Source: Oxalobacter sp. (GTDB lineage Bacteria > Pseudomonadota > Gammaproteobacteria > Burkholderiales > Burkholderiaceae_D). From it: a stretch of DNA of 64,000 bases. How positions within the stretch are numbered: position 1 is the first letter of the stretch; each line of letters begins with the position of its first letter. The notes below the pieces were generated by a model. It was not told the origin of the DNA. It made no database searches and saw nothing but the letters and a program-made list of their open reading frames with translations. Positions 19,322 through 28,920 of this stretch are shown piece by piece. The translations under genes were made by a program, and so were the position numbers. Location of the stretch: NCBI GenBank assembly GCA_016291665.1, contig JAEEYE010000004.1, positions 54,731 to 118,730 of the forward strand, written 5' to 3'.

Positions 19322-19984
19322 TTAAGCGTTTGCCAGCAGCCACTGGCGCAGTGATGGAACCGACTCTGCAATGTAAAGGGGGCTGAATTTTTCCAACTCT
19401 TTCATGGGATGTGCGCCATAGCTTACACCAACGCTGGCTACTCCTGCATTTTTAGCCATTAAAAGGTCATGCCCCGTGTCGCCCACCATCAGCATACGGT
19501 TGACCGGTACTTGGAGGTCATTGGACAGTTCCAGGAGCATTGACGGGTGGGGTTTTGAGAAGGACTCATCCACCGTGCGTGTCCCATCGAAACATGCGGT
19601 AATTCCTGTTTCTTCCATTGCCCTGTTCAACCCCCTGCGGCTTTTACCCGTAGCGACGGCCAGCAGGTACCCACGGGAAACGAGTTCTTCCAGCATGGCT
19701 TTGGCACCTTCAAAAAGCGTGATCTTGGTGCTGTTGACGAGGTAATGTTTACGGTAGAGGGCAACGAGCTGTGGGTAAAGCGCTTCATCCAACCCCGGAA
19801 AAATTGCTTCCCATGCTTCACGGATTCCCAGCCCGATAATATGGGCTGCCCTTTTACGGTCTGGCACAGGGAGGGAAAGGGCCGTTGCCGCTTCCTGGAG
19901 GCTGTCGACGATCGCTGCGGTACTGTCCATCAAGGTGCCATCCCAGTCAAAGACAATCAAATCGAACTTCTTATTGGGCATCAT
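19322..19984 (-). CDS. HAD-IA hydrolase, phosphoglycolate phosphatase-like
   Basis: 'FDWDGTLMDSTAAIV' and 'MVGDTGHDLLMAKNAGV'; start at internal ATG 19984. Confidence 0.88.
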   Translation of the reverse strand: MMPNKKFDLIVFDWDGTLMDSTAAIVDSLQEAATALSLPVPDRKRAAHIIGLGIREAWEAIFPGLDEALYPQLVALYRKHYLVNSTKITLFEGAKAMLEELVSRGYLLAVATGKSRRGLNRAMEETGITACFDGTRTVDESFSKPHPSMLLELSNDLQVPVNRMLMVGDTGHDLLMAKNAGVASVGVSYGAHPMKELEKFSPLYIAESVPSLRQWLLANA

Positions 19985-21011
19985 GGTCTCCCGGGTCTTT
20001 GTCATCCAGGTTTTCAAGGCACTGCAGGCATTCCTTGGGCAGTGGTGCTTCTATTGTCAGTGGAAGTCCTGTTTCTGGATGGTTGAAGGTAATCCGCCAG
20101 GCGTGCAAAAACATGCGCTTTAGTCCCCCTTGGTTTTTTTTCTGCATCTGTTTGTTGAGTTCGAAGTCGCCATACTTGTCGTCGCCCGCAATCACATGTC
20201 CTGATGAGGCCAAATGGACGCGGATCTGGTGTGTTCGCCCGGTTTTAAGCTCAGCCTCAAGCAGCGTAAACCCCGGGTAATGATCAATGACGTTAAAGAC
20301 GGTATGTGATTTGAGCCCGTTGGGATCGACCCGTACGCGGCGTTCACCATCAGCTGTATGGTATTTCAATAGCGGTAATCGTACGTGTTCCCGTTTGTTT
20401 TTCCAATTGCCCTTAACGAGGGCTTGGTAGCGCTTGTCGATGCTGCCTGCCCTGACCTGTTCATGAAGTTTGACTAAGGCAGAACGTTTTTTGGCAAGTA
20501 CCAGGATGCCGGAAGTTTCTTTATCCAACCGGTGGACGAGTTCTAAGAAACGGCTTTCGGGCCTTGCGGCACGCAACTGTTCAATGACACCGAATGAAAC
20601 ACCGGATCCGCCGTGGACGGCAACGCCAGCGGGTTTATTGATGACAAGCAGCCAATCATCTTCATAAAGAATATCAAAAGTTCTAGCGGGGATAGATTTT
20701 TCCGTTTTTTCCGAGACGCGCAAAGGAGGGATCCGTACGATGTCGCCTTCCTGAATGCGGTAGGTCTGGTCAACCCTGCCTTTGTTCACGCGGACTTCAC
20801 CTGAACGGATGATCCGATAGACGTGGCTTTTAGGGACGCCTTTGAACACTTTGAAGAGGTAATTATCAATACGTTGCCCACTTTCGTCAGGCGCAATTTC
20901 ACACAGCCTGACACTTTGGGGTGCATTTTGGGGCGTTTTCCCGTGTTCAGGGCGTGTTTTAACCGTTTTTTTCTCGATTTTAGGGGGCTCTCCCCTATGA
21001 GGGCGCTTCAT
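19971..21011 (-). CDS. rluC: 23S rRNA pseudouridine synthase, RluC type
   Basis: S4 domain plus 'LVHRLDKETSGILVLAKK' catalytic motif and 'RTHQIRVHLASSGHVIAGDDKYGD'; adjacent to rne. Confidence 0.92.
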   Translation of the reverse strand: MKRPHRGEPPKIEKKTVKTRPEHGKTPQNAPQSVRLCEIAPDESGQRIDNYLFKVFKGVPKSHVYRIIRSGEVRVNKGRVDQTYRIQEGDIVRIPPLRVSEKTEKSIPARTFDILYEDDWLLVINKPAGVAVHGGSGVSFGVIEQLRAARPESRFLELVHRLDKETSGILVLAKKRSALVKLHEQVRAGSIDKRYQALVKGNWKNKREHVRLPLLKYHTADGERRVRVDPNGLKSHTVFNVIDHYPGFTLLEAELKTGRTHQIRVHLASSGHVIAGDDKYGDFELNKQMQKKNQGGLKRMFLHAWRITFNHPETGLPLTIEAPLPKECLQCLENLDDKDPGDHDAQ

Positions 21012-21238
21012 TTCTCTATATAATCTCAGATTAGCCTAAACATCTGTTTAGGCATTACTGTGTCTGGTAAAACTACCATTCTACACAGTTGTGACATCCA
21101 TTGGTCCTGTTTGTACGAATTCAATGGAAAAGATGTGTACACCAAAAGCGCCAGAGAAAGCGGGTTTGGGTTGGTCCAAAGCATCAACCGGACTCAAGCG
21201 TGGCGTGTGCTGCACGGTAGCGTAAAGGATTTATTGAT

Positions 21239-21693
21239 GGGCAGCTTTTTAGGCTGCCCTGTGATTGGTTTGACCGCGGGGTTGGTGCTGGATGCTCCAT
21301 CACCCCAGTGTTTTGAAGTACTCTGTTATACACGGATGAGAAAGATTTCTGTCTGGTATAACCTTTGCTTAATCGCTTAAAACGCGCAGAAAGCCCTGAG
21401 TGAAGCTTTGAGGGGCTGATGCGGATGGCGGTGGACTTCCGTCATTACCACAGGGGCTGTGTAAGACCAACCTGGTTTTCCAGATGGCAACAGTAGGCGA
21501 AGTGGGATGCCTTGCCTGATGAAGGTGGGGAAACAGTTACAAACCGATTGAACAATTGCCGTCCAATGGACGGAGCTGTGTGCGCGTAAGCTTGCGCCGG
21601 CCCGTCCACGTGCAGGATGTGTACACTCGCTGGCTGCGGAAAAGTATTCCGCGTAAAAGATGATGGCCCCGTGCCACGGAGAGTGTATAAATT
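21239..21693 (+). promoter_or_regulatory. Structured 5' leader of rne
   Basis: Long non-coding gap before rne with several stems: GGGCAGC/GCTGCCC (21239-21259), CCGTCC/GGACGG (21559-21573), GCGC..GCGC (21582-21597), GCGGAA/TTCCGC (21636-21652). Confidence 0.45.
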
Positions 21694-24564
21694 ATGAAAC
21701 GTATGTTGTTCAATGCAACACAGCAGGAAGAGCTGCGTGTTGCCATTGTTGATGGGCAGAGACTCATCGACATTGATATTGAATCGAATGCACGTGAACT
21801 GCATAAGTCCAATATCTACAAAGCGGTGATCACCCGCATTGAACCTTCCCTTGAAGCTTGCTTCGTCAATTACAGTGAAGACCGTCACGGTTTCCTCCCA
21901 TTCAAAGAAGTTGCCCGTTCCCTCTTTAAAGAAGGTATCGACGTCAGGAGTGCGACGATTAAAGACGCCTTGACCGAAGGTCAGGAAGTCATGGTCCAGG
22001 TTGAGAAGGAAGAACGTGGTAACAAAGGTGCCGCACTGACGACCTTTATTTCATTGGCTGGTCGCTACTTGGTCCTGATGCCAAACAACCCACGTGGGGG
22101 CGGTGTCTCCCGCCGTGTGGAAGGTGAAGAACGCCAGGAACTGCGCGAAACAATGGAAAAACTCGATGTCCCACCGGGCATGTCGATCATTGCGCGTACT
22201 GCTGGTATTGGCCGTTCTGTTGAAGAACTTCAGTGGGACTTGAACTACCTGTTGCAGCTTTGGCGTGCGATTGAAAGTGCCGGTTCTTCTGCCCCAGGCG
22301 CTTTCTTGATCTATCATGAGTCTTCCCTCGTTATCCGGGCTATCCGTGACTATTTCCAGCCAGATATCGGCGAAATCCTGATTGATACTGACGAAATCTA
22401 TGAGCAGGCCCGCCAGTTCATGAGTTACGTCATGCCGGATATGGTCAACCGTGTGAAGCGCTACCGTGATGCTGTACCGCTGTTTTCCCGGTTCCAGATT
22501 GAACACCAGATTGAAAGTGCGTACTCCCGTATCGTTTCACTGCCTTCCGGTGGCTCGATTGTCATCGACCATACCGAGGCGCTGGTTGCGATTGACGTGA
22601 ACTCGGCACGTTCAACACGTGGTACCGACATTGAAACCACGGCCTTTACGACGAACTGTGAAGCGGCCGAAGAAGTCGCCCGCCAGCTCCGCTTGCGTGA
22701 CTTGGGGGGCTTGATTGTCATCGACTTCATCGATATGGAGTCTTCCAAGAACCGCCGCGAGATCGAGTCCCGCCTGAAAGAGGCGTTGCGCTATGACCGT
22801 GCCCGCGTGCAGATGGAAAAGATCACCCGTTTTGGCTTGATGGAACTTTCCCGCCAGCGGTTGCGTCCATCGCTCTCTGAAGGCAGCCATATCGCCTGCC
22901 CTCGTTGTAATGGTACGGGGCATATCCGAGATACCGAATCGTCTGCATTGCAGGTTCTGCGTATCATTGAAGAAGAATCGATGAAGGAAAGCTCAGCCGT
23001 CATCCATGTCCAGGTACCTGTGGATGTTGCCGCTTTCCTTTTGAACGAAAAACGTGGCGAAATCATCAAGGTCGAATCACTCCATAAGGTTGAGATTGTC
23101 CTGATCCCGAACAAGTACCTGGAAACGCCGCATTACCGGATTGAGCGCATCAAGCATGATGACCCACGTCTTGAAATGCACCAGGTCAGCTACAAACTGG
23201 CTGAAGAGTCCGATACGGATATGGGCTTTTCAAAACGTTTGAAAGAACCGCAGAAGCCTCAACAGGAAGCGGTTGTTAAGAATATCCCGGAAGGATTACC
23301 GGCTCCAGTTATCAAACGTGATGATGCCCCTGTTACCAAGGTGGAAGAGACAGGTTTCTTTGGCCGCTTGTTAGGTCTGTTTGGTATTGGTGGTAGTACA
23401 CCTGCCGAACCACCGAAGCCGGCAGCAGCTCCTGAAGTTGAATCGAATAAAGAAACACGCAAGCCGAAGGCCAATGAACGCCTACGCAGGAACCGCCGTG
23501 GTGACAAGGAAGAACAGCGCAATAAAGAAGCTGTTGAAGGTGATACTGCTACCGGTGGTAAGCCACAGCGCCAACGCCGCAACAAGAATGAAAAGCAAGG
23601 TCGGTCGCTGGATGAACGCCGCCAGCCTAAGCCAGAGTTGGCCCAACAGCCAAATGCGGACGAGGAAATTCAGCTGAAGTCCCCTGCTCAGCCAGAAGGC
23701 GAAGTAACCGCACCTGATGCAGTCCAGGAAACCCGTCATCCACGCCGTGACCGTAGGAACCGCTTACGGAACCGCCGTGAAAACTTTGCTGAAGAAGGAC
23801 TGGTAACGGAAGGTACCGTGACCCAGGAAGCGACCAGTAGCGATGATAATACCCCAAGTTTTGATGGGGATGGCAAGGGACCGCGCAATCCACGGCGCCA
23901 GCGTACCCGCCGTCCGCGGATGAACCAGGAAGAACAGGTTCCATCTGTCGAAGAAGTACCCGTACAGGTTGAAGTGGCTGCTCCTGTGGAAGCAGAACCT
24001 AAGGTTGAGATGCCGGCAGTCGTTGAGGCTGCTGCACCCCAGGAAGTTGCCTCTGTCGAAGTTCCTACTGTAGAACCAGTTGCTGTTGAGCCCCCAGCTG
24101 TCGAGGCAGTTGTTGCTGAGGCGCCAGCTGTTGAGCCTGTTGTTGATGCCCCTGCTGAGCCCGCTGTTGAGATGCCTGCACCGGTTGAAACGCCTGCTGA
24201 GGCTGTCTCCGGTGAACAGGACCAGGTTGAAGTACAGCAGCCGGAAGTGGTTGCTGAAACGCCGGTTGAAGTTGCTCCAGTCGTTGAAGAACCGGTGGTT
24301 GCTGAGGCAGCCGATACGCCGGTTGATAAAGCGAGTGCTGAGCCTGAAACCACTGCCGCATCCCCTGCTGTTGATGCCGAAAGCGAACTGGATCGCATCT
24401 TGAAGGAAGCGGGACTGACGATGGCATCAACCAATCCAGAGAAAATGCGCCAGGTTCAGGCAACGCAGGTGGAAGAAGCCCCAAGGCCAGTCAGACGGCG
24501 CCGTAAACGCGTGGTCGTGGTTGATGAAGGACCACTTATCCAGGTGGATACCAAACAGGGTTAA
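21694..24564 (+). CDS. rne: Ribonuclease E
   Basis: MKRMLFNATQQEELRVAIVDGQRLIDIDIE; S1-like domain, 'VAIDVNSARSTRG', Zn-link 'CPRCNGTGHIRDTES', long low-complexity Arg-rich then Pro/Glu/Val-rich tail. Confidence 0.96.
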   Translation: MKRMLFNATQQEELRVAIVDGQRLIDIDIESNARELHKSNIYKAVITRIEPSLEACFVNYSEDRHGFLPFKEVARSLFKEGIDVRSATIKDALTEGQEVMVQVEKEERGNKGAALTTFISLAGRYLVLMPNNPRGGGVSRRVEGEERQELRETMEKLDVPPGMSIIARTAGIGRSVEELQWDLNYLLQLWRAIESAGSSAPGAFLIYHESSLVIRAIRDYFQPDIGEILIDTDEIYEQARQFMSYVMPDMVNRVKRYRDAVPLFSRFQIEHQIESAYSRIVSLPSGGSIVIDHTEALVAIDVNSARSTRGTDIETTAFTTNCEAAEEVARQLRLRDLGGLIVIDFIDMESSKNRREIESRLKEALRYDRARVQMEKITRFGLMELSRQRLRPSLSEGSHIACPRCNGTGHIRDTESSALQVLRIIEEESMKESSAVIHVQVPVDVAAFLLNEKRGEIIKVESLHKVEIVLIPNKYLETPHYRIERIKHDDPRLEMHQVSYKLAEESDTDMGFSKRLKEPQKPQQEAVVKNIPEGLPAPVIKRDDAPVTKVEETGFFGRLLGLFGIGGSTPAEPPKPAAAPEVESNKETRKPKANERLRRNRRGDKEEQRNKEAVEGDTATGGKPQRQRRNKNEKQGRSLDERRQPKPELAQQPNADEEIQLKSPAQPEGEVTAPDAVQETRHPRRDRRNRLRNRRENFAEEGLVTEGTVTQEATSSDDNTPSFDGDGKGPRNPRRQRTRRPRMNQEEQVPSVEEVPVQVEVAAPVEAEPKVEMPAVVEAAAPQEVASVEVPTVEPVAVEPPAVEAVVAEAPAVEPVVDAPAEPAVEMPAPVETPAEAVSGEQDQVEVQQPEVVAETPVEVAPVVEEPVVAEAADTPVDKASAEPETTAASPAVDAESELDRILKEAGLTMASTNPEKMRQVQATQVEEAPRPVRRRRKRVVVVDEGPLIQVDTKQG

Positions 24565-24582
24565 TTCGCTGTAATAAAAAGG

Positions 24583-24612
24583 AAAAACCGCATCCATCGT
24601 GACGCGGTTTTT
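24583..24612 (+). terminator. Rho-independent terminator of rne
   Basis: AAAAACCGC ... GCGGTTTTT hairpin. Confidence 0.8.
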
Positions 24613-24687
24613 CTGACTTAAGGGCATGGAAAACGTCAGCCCTCGTTTGTTCTTGAGGTGTTTGCCCTCTTTTCTTTACCGATTGCA

Positions 24688-25779
24688 ATGGAACCTTTTA
24701 ACGCAAAGCCAATTCCGGGAGACACTTCTGCTGTCCAATGTGGGCAGTTGCAATCCCCTATCCTGGATGCTTTGGGCCGGCCGTTAAGGGATCTGCGGAT
24801 ATCGGTTACAGACCGTTGCAACTTCCGCTGTACTTATTGCATGCCCAAGCAGGTATTCGGTTCGGGCTTTCAGTTCATCCGACACCAGGACATGCTCTCT
24901 TTTGAGGAAATCGCGCGATTGGCATCTATCTTTACCAGCCTTGGTATTGCCAAGGTCCGTTTGACGGGGGGCGAGCCGCTGCTACGCCGCCATATTGAAC
25001 GGCTGGTTGGCTATCTTGCGGATATCAAGTGCCCTGACGGCAGTGGGCTCGACTTGGCGCTGACGACGAACGGCTCTGTTTTAAGGCAAAAGGCCAAGGC
25101 ACTTTTTGATGCCGGGTTAAAGCGCATTACCGTCTCTTTGGATGCACTGGACAATGACACCTACATGAAGATGAATGATGTCGGCTTTCCGGTGTCCATA
25201 GTGTTGGATGCAATCGAGTATGCCTTAGCGGTCGGTTTTTCACCGGTCAAGGTCAATGCCGTAATTCGCAAAGGCTACAATGAAGGCCAGATCCTGCCGC
25301 TGGTTGCCCATTTCAAAGGGACGCCTGTCATCTTGCGATTCATTGAGTATATGGATGCGGGGACTCGCTCTGGTTGGCACACGGATCAGATTGTCCCATC
25401 TGCTAGGATCATTGAGACCATCCAGTCCAAGTACCCTATCGAGCCATTGGAAGCCAATTATCCAGGTGAGACGGCTGAACGTTGGCGTCATACAGATGGG
25501 GGTGGTGAAATCGGTGTCATCTCCAGTATTACCCAGCCCTTCTGTTCAGCATGTTCACGGATCAGGCTTTCGACGGACGGTAAAATCTATCCCTGCCTTT
25601 TTTCGACGACGGGTTTTGACCTGCGCCAGCTGATCCGGTCAGGTCAGCCTGACGATACCATCAGGCAGGCGGTTGTGGATTATTGGCATTCGCGTGCTGA
25701 CCGTTATTCAGAACTGCGGTTGAAAAAGGAATACCAGCAGGATGGCCAGCGCATAGAAATGCATTACATCGGCGGTTGA
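24688..25779 (+). CDS. moaA: GTP 3',8-cyclase (molybdenum cofactor biosynthesis)
   Basis: Radical SAM CNFRCTYCMP, 'RLTGGEPLLRRHI', C-terminal CSACSRIRLSTDGKIYPC and terminal GG. Start uncertain (24658 or 24688). Confidence 0.95.
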   Translation: MEPFNAKPIPGDTSAVQCGQLQSPILDALGRPLRDLRISVTDRCNFRCTYCMPKQVFGSGFQFIRHQDMLSFEEIARLASIFTSLGIAKVRLTGGEPLLRRHIERLVGYLADIKCPDGSGLDLALTTNGSVLRQKAKALFDAGLKRITVSLDALDNDTYMKMNDVGFPVSIVLDAIEYALAVGFSPVKVNAVIRKGYNEGQILPLVAHFKGTPVILRFIEYMDAGTRSGWHTDQIVPSARIIETIQSKYPIEPLEANYPGETAERWRHTDGGGEIGVISSITQPFCSACSRIRLSTDGKIYPCLFSTTGFDLRQLIRSGQPDDTIRQAVVDYWHSRADRYSELRLKKEYQQDGQRIEMHYIGG

Positions 25780-25939
25780 TATTGATGTAATTACCGCTGC
25801 ATTGAAAACACATTTCAAACTGTCCATCAACAGGAAATCCTTCAATCAGGTTCTGGCCGTGGAAAAGCTTTGTGAAACGATGTCGTCGTTAAGCCGGTTT
25901 CTCAGAGTTCGTACTCATACTGTGGCAGCCTGTTTTTTA

Positions 25940-25969
25940 TTGACAGAAAGGGATTCTAAAAGATAGAAT
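25940..25969 (+). promoter_or_regulatory. Sigma-70-like promoter of tRNA-Pro
   Basis: TTGACA (25940-25945), 18-bp spacer, TAGAAT (25964-25969), 9-bp gap before the tRNA 5' end. Confidence 0.65.
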
Positions 25970-25978
25970 TATATCTTT

Positions 25979-26055
25979 CGGGGCGTAGCGCAGCCTGGTA
26001 GCGCAACTGCTTTGGGAGCAGTGGGTCGGATGTTCGAATCATCTCGCCCCGACCA
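25979..26055 (+). tRNA. tRNA-Pro (UGG)
   Basis: CGGGGCGTAGCGCAGCCTGGTAGCGC...CTTTGGGAG...TTCGAATC...CGCCCCGACCA cloverleaf with encoded CCA. Confidence 0.96.
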
Positions 26056-26064
26056 TTTAAAAGA

Positions 26065-26090
26065 GGCTGTCAATCTGACAGTCTTTTTTT
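26065..26090 (+). terminator. Rho-independent terminator after tRNA-Pro
   Basis: CTGTCA-ATC-TGACAG followed by TCTTTTTTT. Confidence 0.7.
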
Positions 26091-26117
26091 ACATCAAAAC
26101 CGCCGCTAAAGATTACT

Positions 26118-26194
26118 CTGCCCTTAGCTCAGCTGGATAGAGCAACGGCCTTCTAAGCCGTAGGTCACAGGTTCGAATCCTGTAGGGCAGGCCA
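26118..26194 (+). tRNA. tRNA-Arg (UCU)
   Basis: CTGCCCTTAGCTCAGCTGGATAGAGC...CCTTCTAAG...GTTCGAATCC...AGGGCAGGCCA cloverleaf. Confidence 0.96.
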
Positions 26195-26257
26195 TTTCCT
26201 GAGATTTTTGGTACGTACCTGTTAAAATGCATCCTGCTTGTTTTGTCGATATGCTTC

Positions 26258-27010
26258 ATGTGTCTGATTGTTTTTGGATGGCAGGTCAAGGCAGGAAAGC
26301 CTTTAATCGCTGCCTCGAATAGGGATGAATTTTATGCCCGCCCTGCTCTGCCTGCGCACCGTTGGCAGGACGCACCGACGGTTTATGCGGGCAGGGATAT
26401 GGAAGCAGGTGGTACCTGGTTGGGAGTTGCCGATGATCCGAAAAACAACGGATACCGTTTTGCAGCGCTCACCAATGTCCGGGCGCCTGACCAGTTCAAT
26501 ACCTATGCGCCAACCCGCGGCTTGCTGGTGAGTGATTTCCTGTCCTCATCCGTTTCCCCTGAAGACTACCTGAAAAGCCTCCAATCGAAAGCATCGAAAT
26601 ATAACGGGTTCAACCTGCTGGTGGGTACGGTTGGTCAAGAAGCGACGCTCATCTGGTATTCGAACTTAGGTGGCAACCATCCGCAAAACGGCAAACCCTT
26701 GCCCCCAGGGATTTATGGTATTTCCAATGCCCTTTTGGATACGCCTTGGCCCAAACTGGTTAAAACGCGCAGCCGGTTTACCACCCTTGTTGGGCAGGAT
26801 GCACCCAAGGATGCTTATTTTTCGATGTTGTCCGACACCCAGCTGGTGCCTGATGAGAACCTGCCGGATACGGGTGTTTCATACGAATGGGAAAAGCTCC
26901 TTTCTGCTGTCTGTATCCATTCCAAGGATTACGGTACCCGCGTATCAACCTTGGTTGAGCTCTATCCCGATGCGCCACCCTTGTTGCAAGAGCGTATCAT
27001 TCACCCTTAG
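26258..27010 (+). CDS. NRDE family (TANGO2-like) protein
   Basis: N-terminal MCLIVFGWQ...LIAASNRDEFYARPA. Confidence 0.9.
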   Translation: MCLIVFGWQVKAGKPLIAASNRDEFYARPALPAHRWQDAPTVYAGRDMEAGGTWLGVADDPKNNGYRFAALTNVRAPDQFNTYAPTRGLLVSDFLSSSVSPEDYLKSLQSKASKYNGFNLLVGTVGQEATLIWYSNLGGNHPQNGKPLPPGIYGISNALLDTPWPKLVKTRSRFTTLVGQDAPKDAYFSMLSDTQLVPDENLPDTGVSYEWEKLLSAVCIHSKDYGTRVSTLVELYPDAPPLLQERIIHP

Positions 27011-27031
27011 TGTTATAGATTGAATTGCGCC

Positions 27032-28186
27032 ATGATTTGGACAGAATTGGAATCTGAGCTCGCTGCTTTAGCTGATAAGCATCTTTTGCGTACCCGTAAA
27101 ACACTGGAATCCGGGTGTAACACCCATATGATGGTGTCTGGCAAATCCTTATTGGCTTTTTGCAGTAATGATTACCTGGGTTTGGCCTCGCATCCCTTAA
27201 TCGGCCAAGCTATCTGTGATGCGGTTAAGCGCTGGGGAACGGGCTCTGGCGGCTCACATGTCGTCAACGGCCATATGCTACCGCACCAGCAGCTGGAAGA
27301 GGCTTTGGCAGACTTTGTCGGTGCTGACCGGGCGCTCTACTACAGTACCGGCTATATGGCCAATATTGGGGTTGTGCCGACTTTGGTGGGGCGTGGGGAT
27401 GCGGTTTTTGCTGACCGCTTAAACCATGCGTCTTTGATTGATGCCGTGCAGCTTTCCCGGGCTGAACATAGGCGTTATGCCCACAAGGATATGGCGCAGC
27501 TTGAGAAGATGCTCGCTGCGTCAGACGCCAAACGCAAACTGATTTTAACCGATGCCGTTTTCAGCATGGATGGCGATATTGCGCCATTAAAAGAACTTTT
27601 TGATTTGGCTGAGCGTTATGATGCCTGGCTTGTTTTAGATGATGCCCATGGCTTCGGTGTCTTGGGTTTAGAAGGCCGTGGCTCGTTAAGCCATTTTGGC
27701 ATGCCTTTTCATCCCCGTATGGTTTATGTCGGCACCTTGGGCAAAGCCGCAGGTGTCTCAGGGGCGTTTGTCGCTGGGGCATCAACGGTCATCGAATACC
27801 TGATGCAGCGCTCACGTTCTTATATTTTCACGACGGCATCGAGTCCCATCATTGCATCTGCCCTTTTAACTGCTTTGGAATTGATCAAGACCGGTGAAAG
27901 CCGCCGGAAGCAGTTGCGTGCCCTATCCCAATGTTTGCGCGATGGCTTATCAGGCACCGCATGGCAGCTGCTGCCTTCGTCAACAGCCATCCATCCAGTT
28001 GTTGTCGGTGGCAATGAAGCGGTACTCAAAGTTTCCAAGGCATTGATGGACAGTGGTATTTGGGTACCGGCAATCCGGCCGCCTACCGTACCACAGGGGG
28101 CTGCAAGGCTTCGCATTTCACTTTCTGCTTCGCATACGTTGGACGATGTGAAACGGCTCACTGATGCATTAAGGGAGATTGAATGA
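27032..28186 (+). CDS. bioF: 8-amino-7-oxononanoate synthase
   Basis: 'FCSNDYLGLASHP', 'GSGGSHVVNGH', 'LVLDDAHGFGVLG', 'GTLGKAAGVSGAFVAG' (PLP lysine). Confidence 0.94.
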   Translation: MIWTELESELAALADKHLLRTRKTLESGCNTHMMVSGKSLLAFCSNDYLGLASHPLIGQAICDAVKRWGTGSGGSHVVNGHMLPHQQLEEALADFVGADRALYYSTGYMANIGVVPTLVGRGDAVFADRLNHASLIDAVQLSRAEHRRYAHKDMAQLEKMLAASDAKRKLILTDAVFSMDGDIAPLKELFDLAERYDAWLVLDDAHGFGVLGLEGRGSLSHFGMPFHPRMVYVGTLGKAAGVSGAFVAGASTVIEYLMQRSRSYIFTTASSPIIASALLTALELIKTGESRRKQLRALSQCLRDGLSGTAWQLLPSSTAIHPVVVGGNEAVLKVSKALMDSGIWVPAIRPPTVPQGAARLRISLSASHTLDDVKRLTDALREIE

Positions 28187-28920
28187 CGGACTTGGTCTTT
28201 TGGCATGGGTGGGCGATGGCGCCGTATGTCTTTACCCCATTGATAGATGCCTTGCACCGCCAAAATGCGGCACTGACCTGCCAGACAGTCGCGTTGCCGG
28301 GCTATGTAGATACCCAAAAACCAAATATATCTACTATGACGGACTGGGTCGATGCCTTGATGGCTGAGATTGGACAGCCATCGGTTTTGGTTGCTTGGTC
28401 GATGGGCGCGATGCTGGCATTGGACGCGGCGGTGCGTTATCCCGACAAAATCCAGAAGCTGGTCCTTTTCGGGGCGACGCCGCGCTTTGTCAATGGCAAC
28501 GGCTGGGCATATGGCTTATCCCCCGATACGGCTTCCCGTTTTAAGGAAGGCGTCAAGGCAGACCGAATGAAGACCCTGAAACGCTTTACGGTACTTTTTA
28601 ACCAGAAAGATATCCAAGCACGGGAAATCACGCGTTTTTTGGGGGACATCCCTTGTCCTGCTGCTGATGGTGTCTTGCTGCAGGGGCTCGACTTTTTGCA
28701 TACTGCTGATTTCCGGGATGTTGTCCCAAAAATCAGGCAGGAGACACTTTTGATCCATGGTGCACATGATCCCCTGATGCCTGTTGAAGCAGCCAAATGG
28801 CTCTCACAAATGATACCTCATGCGAACCTTGAGATTGTGCCTGATGCAGCCCATGCGCCCTTCCTGTCCAATCCTGCGGTCTGCGCCCAAGCCATCGGGA
28901 GGTTCCTGTCATGGATATAG
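28183..28920 (+). CDS. bioH: Alpha/beta hydrolase, BioH-like pimeloyl-ACP methyl ester esterase
   Basis: 'LVFWHGWAMAPYVFTPL', nucleophile elbow AWSMGAM, catalytic D/H in 'LLIHGAHDPLMP' and 'DAAHAPFLS'; lies between bioF and bioC. Confidence 0.8.
   Translation: MTDLVFWHGWAMAPYVFTPLIDALHRQNAALTCQTVALPGYVDTQKPNISTMTDWVDALMAEIGQPSVLVAWSMGAMLALDAAVRYPDKIQKLVLFGATPRFVNGNGWAYGLSPDTASRFKEGVKADRMKTLKRFTVLFNQKDIQAREITRFLGDIPCPAADGVLLQGLDFLHTADFRDVVPKIRQETLLIHGAHDPLMPVEAAKWLSQMIPHANLEIVPDAAHAPFLSNPAVCAQAIGRFLSWI

Noticed and set aside
23736-24434. 232-aa minus-strand ORF rich in Ser/Thr/Ala/Gly
   Set aside because: Antisense to the rne low-complexity tail; the repeats simply mirror the VEAP-type codons.
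25979-26194. tRNA-Pro/tRNA-Arg pair as a prophage or island attachment site
   Set aside because: No integrase, no duplicated tRNA 3' end and ordinary housekeeping genes on both sides.
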